A stretch of 5,201 nt of DNA, from positions 1 through 5,201 of the forward strand of contig JAEXXR010000274.1 in NCBI GenBank assembly GCA_023405705.1. Reading direction: 5' to 3'. Below the pieces are notes generated by a model that was not told the DNA's origin, did not search any database, and worked only from the letters and a program-made list of their open reading frames with translations. The DNA comes from Actinomycetes bacterium. GTDB lineage: Bacteria > Actinomycetota > Thermoleophilia > Solirubrobacterales > Solirubrobacteraceae. The translations under genes and the position numbers were made by a program. This document shows positions 1-4,864 of this stretch, piece after piece; position 1 is the first letter of the stretch, and each line of letters begins with the position of its first letter.

Positions 1-342
1 GACCGCCGGCTTGGCGACCAGGTCGAAGGCGCCCTCGGCGAGCGCGTCGACGGCGCGGGCGCCGTGGGCCGGCGAGAAGGCCGACACGACGACGACCGGC
101 GTCGCCTTCTCGCCCTGCTTGCGCAGGGCTCTGAGGACGCCGATGCCGTCGAGCCCGGGCATCGCCAGGTCGAGCGTCATCGCGTCGGGCTGCTCGCGCT
201 CGCACAGCGCGAGCGCCTCGTCGCCGTCCTTCGCGGCGCCGACGACGGTGAAGCCGGAGTGCTCCAGCGTCGCGGTCACGACGCGGCGCATCAGGCCGGA
301 GTCGTCGGCGACGACGACGCGGGTTGCGGTGGCGCTCGACAT
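1..342 (-). CDS. cheB: Response-regulator receiver domain, probably the N-terminus of chemotaxis methylesterase CheB (partial)
   Basis: This is the 5' part of a gene cut by the window edge; 114 residues are visible. They form a complete-looking receiver domain. The acidic pair is D13-D14 followed by S15, the phospho-acceptor is D58 in the context TLDLAMPGLDG, the switch Ser is S87, and the conserved Lys is K111 in LVAKPA. In the family, CheA phosphorylates the Asp; in CheB this activates a C-terminal methylesterase/deamidase acting on chemoreceptors in the cytoplasm. The TLD-MP-DG context, the VVVVSAFS stretch and the ending AEGAFDLVAKP look more like CheB than stand-alone CheY, but the catalytic domain lies outside the window, so a CheY-type regulator is not excluded. 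The ATG at 342-340 gives a normal receiver N-terminus, although no clear Shine-Dalgarno sequence precedes it. The gene lies 37 nt downstream of cheW, in line with co-transcription. Confidence 0.7.
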   Translation of the reverse strand, partial: MSSATATRVVVADDSGLMRRVVTATLEHSGFTVVGAAKDGDEALALCEREQPDAMTLDLAMPGLDGIGVLRALRKQGEKATPVVVVSAFSPAHGARAVDALAEGAFDLVAKPAV

Positions 343-379
343 CTGCGTCTTGCGGTGGGTCCCCTGCGCGGCCGGCGGC

Positions 380-871
380 CTACGCGTGGACCAGGTCGGC
401 GACGCCGTTGCCGTTCGCGCTCGTGTCGGACGCGGCTGCGGCGACGGAGGCGGCGGAGGCGAAGATGCCGGCGGGGTTGAGGAGGATCACGAGCCGGTCG
501 TCGATCTTCGCGATCGCCTCGATCGACTCGTTGTCGGCGGCGGGGACGTCCTCGATCTGAGCGGACTCGACCGTCAGGACCTCCTCGACGTCGTCGACGA
601 TCACGCCGGCCATGTCGGTGGCGGTCTCGACGATGACGATCTTCGCCGACTCCTTGCGCTCGGACGCGAAGCCGAGGCGGGAGGCGAGGTCGTAGACGGG
701 GACGATCTTGCCGCGCAGCGAGATCACGCCGCGGACCCAGTCGACGTCCGAGGCGACCGAGCGCGGCTCGGTGTAGCGGATGATCTCGTGGACCTGCGTG
801 ATCGGCAGGGCGTACTCCTCCTCGCCGAGCGAGAAGACGACGAGCTGGCGTGTGGTCTGGCCTTCGGACAT
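380..871 (-). CDS. cheW: Chemotaxis coupling protein CheW
   Basis: CheW is the cytoplasmic adaptor that links chemoreceptors to the kinase CheA. The 163-residue product is essentially one CheW domain (about residues 8-138). It begins RQLVVFSLGEEEYALPI, and the family's hallmark turn lies around residues 46-61 (VRGVISLRGKIVPVYDL). A second beta-barrel half follows with VIVDDVEEVL and a closing LNPAGIF. The last 25 residues are Ala/Ser-rich and probably disordered. I chose the ATG at 871 because GGAG sits 6 nt upstream of it and it starts just before the conserved first strand. The frame stays open back to a GTG at 913, but that start has no ribosome-binding site and would lie inside the intergenic hairpin. 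The gene stands 76 nt after fliN and 37 nt before a CheB-like receiver, so the flagellar operon leads into chemotaxis genes. It contains no AGA arginine codon, unlike motB and fliL. Confidence 0.95.
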   Translation of the reverse strand: MSEGQTTRQLVVFSLGEEEYALPITQVHEIIRYTEPRSVASDVDWVRGVISLRGKIVPVYDLASRLGFASERKESAKIVIVETATDMAGVIVDDVEEVLTVESAQIEDVPAADNESIEAIAKIDDRLVILLNPAGIFASAASVAAAASDTSANGNGVADLVHA

Positions 872-912
872 GGGGCTCTCCGGCGGTTCGGGGTGCCCTC
901 CGGTGATCGGCA

Positions 913-946
913 CGCCGCGGTCGCTCTTGAGGAGCGACAGGCGGCG
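913..946 (-). terminator. Strong hairpin between fliN and cheW (attenuator, terminator or mRNA 3'-end structure)
   Basis: The inner stem is a perfect 7-bp inverted repeat, gtcgctc at 920-926 with gagcgac at 932-938, closing a 5-nt loop. The outer stem is a perfect 6-bp pair, cgccgc at 913-918 with gcggcg at 941-946; a small internal loop (1 by 2 nt) separates the stems. In transcription order it begins 1 nt after the fliN stop codon. No T-run follows, so it is not a classical intrinsic terminator. High-GC actinobacteria are often credited with U-poor terminators, and the structure could equally protect a processed 3' end or reduce read-through into cheW. The pairing is seen in the sequence; its function is inferred. 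Confidence 0.55.
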
Positions 947-947
947 T

Positions 948-1328
948 TCAGACCGTTCCGGGCGCCTCGGCGGCAGGCGTCGCGGCCGGCTCGGCGGCGC
1001 GCTCCTGCGCGTCGGCCTCGACCGGGCCGCCGCCGATCACGTCGGTGATGCGCAGGCCGAACTCCTCGTCGATGACGACGACCTCGCCGTGCGCGATCGG
1101 CGTCCCGTTGACGAGCAGGTCGACCGGCTCGCCGGCCATGCGGTTGAGCACGACGATCGACCCGGGACGCAGCTCGAGCGTCTCTCCGACGGTCATGCGC
1201 GTGCGGCCGATCTCGACGGCGAGCTCGACCGGCACGTCGCTGAGCCGGCCGAGGTCGTTGGCGGCGTGGCCGTTGCGGCCGTTGCTCTGCGGCCGGTCGA
1301 ACGCCGGCAGCTCCATCTCTTGGCTCAT
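948..1328 (-). CDS. fliN: Flagellar motor switch protein FliN
   Basis: FliN forms the lower part of the cytoplasmic C-ring, where it takes part in torque transmission, direction switching and export-apparatus docking. The product has 126 residues. Its SpoA/FliN-type domain spans about residues 28-98: it opens LSDVPVELAVEIGRTRMTVG, continues through LELRPGSIVVLNRMAGEPVDLLVNG and ends in GEVVVIDEEFGLRITDVI, a near-canonical FliN core. The first 27 residues are polar and the last 28 are Ala/Pro/Glu-rich, both probably disordered. Length fits a short FliN rather than the longer FliY, and no CheC-like phosphatase domain is present. The ATG at 1328 is supported by AGGAG at 1342-1338, 9 nt upstream and overlapping the fliL stop codon. 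FliM, its obligate C-ring partner, is not encoded between fliL and this gene. Arginines are encoded by CGN; I found no AGA. Confidence 0.96.
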   Translation of the reverse strand: MSQEMELPAFDRPQSNGRNGHAANDLGRLSDVPVELAVEIGRTRMTVGETLELRPGSIVVLNRMAGEPVDLLVNGTPIAHGEVVVIDEEFGLRITDVIGGGPVEADAQERAAEPAATPAAEAPGTV

Positions 1329-1340
1329 CAGCGAAGGCTC

Positions 1341-1784
1341 CTACTGGACGGCGACGTCCGTGATCAGGACGTCCTTCGTTCTCACGTCGGTCGTTCTTCT
1401 GATCTGGAGCAGGATCGCCTCCTTGATTCTCTCGCGACCCGCGGGGCTGATCAGGTGGTCGCCGTCCTGGTTGGTGACCACGTCCGTGACGATGTCGCGG
1501 ATGACGGCCTCCTGCTCGAGCGTGCCGAAGCCCTCCGGCGGTCTCGGACCGCCGCCGTGGCCGCCCGTGTCCGGCGCGGTCGCCTGGTGGGAGTCGAGCA
1601 CGAGCGCGACGTTGAGCTTGGCGTAGCGGCCGTCGCTCAGGTTGACGAGGAACTCCTTCGGCAGCACGTAGACGATGCCGTCGATCTTGTGTCTTCTCTC
1701 GTCCTTGGGCTTCGCCATCGTGTAGGCGGCGCCGGCGCCCACGATGAGGGCTGCCAGCACGAGGATGATCACGTTCTTTCTCAT
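1341..1784 (-). CDS. fliL: Flagellar basal body-associated protein FliL
   Basis: FliL is a single-pass inner-membrane protein that surrounds or stabilises the stator units. The 147-residue product has a short cytoplasmic N-terminus (MRKN), one transmembrane helix at about residues 5-23, and an extracytoplasmic domain containing YVLPKEFLVNLSDGRYAKLNVALVLD and, near the end, RERIKEAILLQIRR and VLITDVAV, which match the FliL pattern. A Gly/Pro/His-rich stretch around residues 69-87 interrupts the domain and looks like an extended loop. The start overlaps the motB stop by 4 nt (ATGA), indicating translational coupling; a modest GAGAGG lies 9 nt upstream. The stop is followed 12 nt later by fliN. 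About 8 of its 11 arginines use AGA, which is unusual in such GC-rich DNA and contrasts with fliN next door. Confidence 0.93.
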   Translation of the reverse strand: MRKNVIILVLAALIVGAGAAYTMAKPKDERRHKIDGIVYVLPKEFLVNLSDGRYAKLNVALVLDSHQATAPDTGGHGGGPRPPEGFGTLEQEAVIRDIVTDVVTNQDGDHLISPAGRERIKEAILLQIRRTTDVRTKDVLITDVAVQ

Positions 1785-2656
1785 GGTGTCAGGCCTCTCG
1801 AGATGTCGGGTGCGGCGTCGCGGTTGTCGGACGGAAGGGTGTGCATGCGCTGCAGGACGACCTCGACGCGGCGGTTGCGCGCGCGTCCGCGGTCGGTCCC
1901 GTTGCTGGAGAGCGGGTGCTCGTCGGCATAGCCGGAGGCGCCGATGCGTCTGCTCGGCACGCCCCGCCCGATGAAGAAGCGGACGACCTCCGTCGCGCGG
2001 TTGGTCGACAGCTCCCAGTTGGAGGCGAACCGCGCCGTGCTGATCGGCACGTCGTCGGTGTGGCCCTCGACCAGGATCGGGTGTCTCTCGTCGATTCTCA
2101 GCAGGTTGCCGACGTGCGCCAGCAGCGGCACGCCCTGCGGCTTGAGATCGGCGAAGCCGGAGTCGAACAGGACTCTGTCGGTCAGCAGGCGGACGACGAG
2201 GCCGCGCCGGGCGACGACCGCCTCGACGCTGTCCTCGAGGCCGTTGGCCTTCGCGTAGGCGTCGATCTGCGCCTTCAGTCTTCTGAACGAGTCCTCCTCG
2301 CGGCGCGCCTCCAGGGCGGCGGCGATCGTTCTGTCTCTCGGCGTCGCGATCTGCGGCGTCGGCGGCGTGATGTTCGGGATCACCGACGAGGGGGTCTCTC
2401 TCGTCGCGCTGACGCCGGTCTCGATGATGCCCTCGCCGCCGCTGATGATCTTGCCCGAGAAGGCGTCCCGCAGGGACGTCTGCAGGGCCTCGAACTTCGA
2501 CGTGTTGAGCGAGGAGATCGAGTACAGGACGATGAACAGCGCCAGCAGCAGCGTCAGCATGTCCGCGTAGGTGATCAGCCAGCGCTCGTCGCCGCCGCTG
2601 TGACCGCCGTGGCCGCCCCGTCCGCGGCGGCGTCCGCCACGCTTCGGGGCGGACAT
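1781..2656 (-). CDS. motB: Flagellar motor stator protein MotB
   Basis: MotB pairs with MotA to form the ion-conducting stator and anchors it to peptidoglycan. The 291-residue product has a basic, Gly/His-rich cytoplasmic tail (residues 1-25) and one membrane helix (about 27-48) with the conserved Trp-x-x-x-Tyr-Ala-Asp: W26, Y30 and D32, the ion-binding aspartate. Residues about 50-67 fit the amphipathic plug. A linker rich in Pro/Thr and a charged helix follow. The OmpA-like peptidoglycan-binding domain (about 150-270) shows ILVEGHTDDVPI (194-205), NWELSTNRA (213-221) and RGRARNRRVEVVL (256-268). ATG at 2656 shares one base with the motA stop (TGATG), and GAGG lies 7 nt upstream. Length is normal. 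The sequence alone does not settle proton versus sodium coupling. At least ten of its arginines are AGA. Confidence 0.97.
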   Translation of the reverse strand: MSAPKRGGRRRGRGGHGGHSGGDERWLITYADMLTLLLALFIVLYSISSLNTSKFEALQTSLRDAFSGKIISGGEGIIETGVSATRETPSSVIPNITPPTPQIATPRDRTIAAALEARREEDSFRRLKAQIDAYAKANGLEDSVEAVVARRGLVVRLLTDRVLFDSGFADLKPQGVPLLAHVGNLLRIDERHPILVEGHTDDVPISTARFASNWELSTNRATEVVRFFIGRGVPSRRIGASGYADEHPLSSNGTDRGRARNRRVEVVLQRMHTLPSDNRDAAPDISRGLTP

Positions 2657-3462
2657 CAGGCGGCCTCGCGCCGTTGGCCGTCGAGCTGGGTGACGTTGTC
2701 GTCGGCCGCTCTGCGCTCCGCCGGCGGGACGTAGGAGCTGAGCTTGTCGGCGACGACGCGCGGGTTGTCGCCCGCCTGCACGGCGAGGATCCCGTCGAGC
2801 GTCAGCGAGCGCAGCTCGACCTCCTCCTCCGACAGCGCCTTCAGGCGCGAGGCGACGGGGAGGAAGACGACGTTGGCACCGCCGACGCCGTAGAGCGTGG
2901 CGATGAAGGCCACCGAGATCGCCGGGCCGAGCGAGTCGGGGTCGGAGAGGTTCCCGAGCACCGAGATCAGGCCCATGACGGCGCCGAGGATGCCGAGGGT
3001 CGGGGCGTAGCCGCCGGCCTTCTCGAAGGTGTTGGCGCCGAGCGCGTGGCGTGCCTGCATCGCGTCGATCTCCGCCTCCAGGATCTCGCGCACGAGATCG
3101 GGGTCGGTGCCGTCGACGACCAGCTGCAGGCCCTTGCGGGTGAACTCGTCGTCGATGTCGGCGAGCTGCGCGTCGAGCGCGAGGAGGCCCTCGCGGCGCG
3201 CCTGCTCGGCGATCGAGACGAGCAGGTCGACGCGGGCGCGCAGATCCTGCTCCGGCGGGCTGAACGTGATCTTGTACAGCGTCGGGATCCGCTTCATCTG
3301 GTCGATGCCGACGCTGGCCATCGTCGCCATGAAGGTGCCGACGAGCACGATCACGATCGCGGGGATGTTGATGAACGTCGCCGGCGACGTGCCCTCGAGC
3401 ATCCCCGTGAGGAGGATGGCGACGAGGCCGCCGACGAGTCCGATTGCAGTCGATGCCTTCAT
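2656..3462 (-). CDS. motA: Flagellar motor stator protein MotA
   Basis: MotA is the four-helix membrane subunit of the stator; five copies surround a MotB dimer, and its cytoplasmic loop pushes on FliG. The 268-residue product shows helices at about 4-22 and 31-51, a long cytoplasmic loop (about 55-150), and helices at about 152-172 and 182-204. Functional marks are visible. The charged loop segment ARREGLLALD contains R89/R90 and E91, the region that contacts FliG. Pro154 lies in GGYAPTLGILGAVMGLI, and Pro202 in FLPVASRLK; both prolines are conserved in the family. The tail ends in a charged stretch, GQRREAA. The ATG overlaps the flbD stop by 4 nt (ATGA) and no good Shine-Dalgarno sequence is seen, so translation is probably coupled to flbD. 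Length and architecture are ordinary. Confidence 0.97.
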   Translation of the reverse strand: MKASTAIGLVGGLVAILLTGMLEGTSPATFINIPAIVIVLVGTFMATMASVGIDQMKRIPTLYKITFSPPEQDLRARVDLLVSIAEQARREGLLALDAQLADIDDEFTRKGLQLVVDGTDPDLVREILEAEIDAMQARHALGANTFEKAGGYAPTLGILGAVMGLISVLGNLSDPDSLGPAISVAFIATLYGVGGANVVFLPVASRLKALSEEEVELRSLTLDGILAVQAGDNPRVVADKLSSYVPPAERRAADDNVTQLDGQRREAA

Positions 3463-3809
3463 CGCTCTGGGTGATCGGCCGCAGACGGCGGATTTTCAGT
3501 CGAGTTGCGCTGGTCGTCCTCGACGGCGCTCAGCGGCGCGCGTCCGCCGAGGCGGTCGGTGACGACGCGGGCCATCGCGGAGCCGCGCGCGGGCGTCTCG
3601 TCGCGACGACGGCCGAGGGCGTCTCTGAGGATCTCGGTGCGCCACTCGCGGACTTCCTCCGCGACGCGCACAGGCGACTCGACGACGACGATCTTCGCGC
3701 CGGTCGAGAGCGTGACGACGGTGTCGGGCGTCGCCTCGACGGTCACGATCAGATCTGGGTTGAGGTGGAACTGCTCGGCGTTGTGGCCGAGGCGGTGCAG
3801 GACGATCAC
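3459..3809 (-). CDS. flbD: Flagellar protein FlbD, with a long C-terminal extension
   Basis: The first 61 residues match the small FlbD family, which is encoded next to flgE/motA in many flagellar operons and whose role is poorly defined. Marks are IVLHRLGHNAEQFHLNPDLI, then VEATPDTVVTLSTGAKIVVVES, then a helix ending REWRTEIL. The start is assigned to GTG at 3809 because GGAGGAG lies 7 nt upstream and the family begins with M-I-x-L at exactly this point. The open frame extends further upstream, but those residues are low-complexity and would run through the intergenic hairpin. Family members are usually about 60-80 residues; this one has 116, with a polar, Arg/Asp/Pro-rich tail (62-116) that I do not recognise. 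Its stop overlaps the motA start by 4 nt (ATGA). Confidence 0.88.
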   Translation of the reverse strand: MIVLHRLGHNAEQFHLNPDLIVTVEATPDTVVTLSTGAKIVVVESPVRVAEEVREWRTEILRDALGRRRDETPARGSAMARVVTDRLGGRAPLSAVEDDQRNSTENPPSAADHPER

Positions 3810-3853
3810 GCTGGGGCTCCTCCATGGATGTGGGCCTGGCCGGCGGGTAGGCG

Positions 3854-3891
3854 GGGCTCGTGCGGCGGTCCCTCGTCCGCCGCACGAGCCC
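3854..3891 (-). terminator. Perfect 15-bp hairpin between flgE and flbD
   Basis: The left arm gggctcgtgcggcgg (3854-3868) and right arm ccgccgcacgagccc (3877-3891) are exact reverse complements around an 8-nt loop. In transcript sense the structure sits downstream of the flgE stop and upstream of the flbD ribosome-binding site, so it would separate hook protein expression from the flbD-motA-motB-fliL block. No T-run follows it, so a U-independent terminator, an attenuator or a 3'-stabilising mRNA structure are all possible. The pairing is directly visible; the role is inferred. Confidence 0.6.
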
Positions 3892-3905
3892 ACAGCCGGC
3901 TGTGG
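3890..3905. repeat. 16-bp perfect palindrome just after flgE
   Basis: The sequence ccacagccggctgtgg is its own reverse complement. It begins 4 nt after the flgE stop codon in transcription order and abuts the 15-bp hairpin, sharing two bases with it. It could be a dimeric-protein operator, or the first element of a tandem hairpin terminator. As RNA, a hairpin without a loop would need to open its central bases, so a cruciform or protein-binding role is at least as likely. Only the symmetry is seen. Confidence 0.5.
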
Positions 3906-3909
3906 CGAA

Positions 3910-4794
3910 TCAGCGCTTGAGGTTCACCAGGTCCTGCAGCATCTCGTCCGAGGTCGAGATGACGCGGGAGTTGGCCTGGAAGCCGCGCTGCGCGGTGATC
4001 ATGGTCGTGAACTGGTTGGCGAGGTCGACGTTGCTCATCTCGAGCAGGCCGCCGATCGTTCTGCCGTTGCCGTTGATGCCGGCCGGGTCGACCTGGGCGG
4101 CGCCGGAGGAGGCCGACTCCATCCACATCGAGCCGCCGACGCGCTGGAGGCCGGCCTCGTTGGCGAAGCGGCCGAGCGCGATGTAGCCGGCGACGACGCG
4201 CTGGCCTCTGGTCGGCGAGGCCGGGTCGTTGTCGACGTAGGAGACCGAGCCGTCCTGGCCGACCGCGGTGTCGGTCGAGCCCGGCGGGATCGTGATGTAC
4301 GAGTCCGTCGCGTTCGGCGCGTAGGTGAAGCCGCCTCTGCCGTCCGGCGTCGCCGTCGCCCCGCGGCCGATCAGGTACTCGCCGGTCGAGGTCGTCATGA
4401 AGCCCTGGTTGTTGAGCGTGAAGTTGCCCGCCCGGGTCCAGCGGAAGTCGTTGGTCGGGACCGCCGGCGGCGTGCCGGCGGCGACGCGGAACCAGCCGTT
4501 GCCCTGGATGTAGACGTCCAGCGGGGCGCCGGTCGTCATCGGGGCGCCGCCCTGCATCAGGTTGTCGATCGAGCCGAGCTGGACGCCGAGGCCGACCTGC
4601 AGCGCGTTGTTGCCGCCGTTGCCCTGGCCGGGCGCGGCCGCGCCGCGGACCAGCTGCGAGAGCGAGTCCTGGAAGGTCGTGCGGGCCGACTTGTAGCCGA
4701 CGGTGTTGACGTTCGAGAGGTCGTTCGCCGTCACGTCGAGCATCGTCTGGTTGACCTTCAGACCGCTGATCGCGGAGTACATGCCTCGCATCAT
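3910..4794 (-). CDS. flgE: Flagellar hook protein FlgE (short form)
   Basis: The hook is the extracellular universal joint between rod and filament. The 294-residue product has the axial-protein layout. The N-terminal rod motif covers about residues 2-48 (MYSAISGLKVNQTMLDVTAN, then VNTVGYKSARTTFQDSL). An early LGVQLGSI segment (about 69-76) follows, then a variable middle rich in Gly/Thr/Pro, and a C-terminal helix at 249-294 with SNVDLANQFTTMITAQRGFQ and ending LQDLVNLKR. No signal peptide is visible, as expected for type III export. FlgG and FlgF rod proteins share these ends; the position between the TIGR02530-type gene and flbD favours FlgE. Length fits the short hooks of Gram-positive bacteria. 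Two consecutive ATGs (4794, 4791) could start; an AAGGAA lies about 12 nt before the first. A 100-nt gap with hairpins follows. Confidence 0.88.
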   Translation of the reverse strand: MMRGMYSAISGLKVNQTMLDVTANDLSNVNTVGYKSARTTFQDSLSQLVRGAAAPGQGNGGNNALQVGLGVQLGSIDNLMQGGAPMTTGAPLDVYIQGNGWFRVAAGTPPAVPTNDFRWTRAGNFTLNNQGFMTTSTGEYLIGRGATATPDGRGGFTYAPNATDSYITIPPGSTDTAVGQDGSVSYVDNDPASPTRGQRVVAGYIALGRFANEAGLQRVGGSMWMESASSGAAQVDPAGINGNGRTIGGLLEMSNVDLANQFTTMITAQRGFQANSRVISTSDEMLQDLVNLKR

Positions 4795-4864
4795 GAGGAC
4801 ATCAGTTCCTTTCGCGGCTTCCTCGAGGAGGGCCGGCCGCCATGGGGGTGTCGCGCCGCGCGTC
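4795..4864 (-). other. 70-nt spacer before flgE carrying its ribosome-binding site
   Basis: In transcript sense this spacer contains AAAGGAA (about 4812-4806), the likely ribosome-binding site for flgE, 12 nt before the first candidate ATG. It also holds two short palindromes, tcctcgagga at 4820-4829 and ggccggcc at 4831-4838. An ATG at 4802-4800 sits 4 nt from the AGGA but opens only a three-codon frame whose TGA overlaps the flgE start. I see no promoter-like element. Confidence 0.4.

Noticed and set aside
872..913. Upstream GTG start for cheW, adding 14 residues
   Set aside because: No ribosome-binding site precedes it, the added residues are Pro/Gly-rich and absent from the CheW family, and it would place translation inside the intergenic hairpin.
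11..1048. 345-codon open frame on the plus strand
   Set aside because: It lies antisense to the CheB-like gene, cheW and fliN, which have clear family matches. Its translation is low-complexity Arg/Asp/Val/Ala of the kind produced opposite GC-rich genes.
780..1931. 383-codon open frame on the plus strand
   Set aside because: Antisense to cheW, fliN, fliL and the end of motB; the translation has no recognisable domain and is dominated by Asp, Arg, Val and Leu repeats, typical of a shadow frame.
1841..2734. 297-codon open frame on the plus strand
   Set aside because: Antisense to motB, whose domains are all recognisable; the shadow frame is Arg/Asp-rich with no motif.
2674..3474. 266-codon open frame on the plus strand
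   Set aside because: Covers motA almost exactly on the opposite strand and reads as Asp/Arg/Val-rich low complexity.
3496..3885. 129-codon minus-strand frame starting with an ATG close to the flbD ribosome-binding site
   Set aside because: It overlaps flbD in another frame. The product is Arg/Pro/Asp-rich low complexity, while the flbD frame carries the conserved family motif and a correctly spaced GGAGGAG.
3810..3909. Possible promoter for flbD-motA-motB-fliL in the 100-nt gap
   Set aside because: No sigma-28-like or sigma-70-like -35/-10 pair is visible; the gap is dominated by GC-rich inverted repeats.
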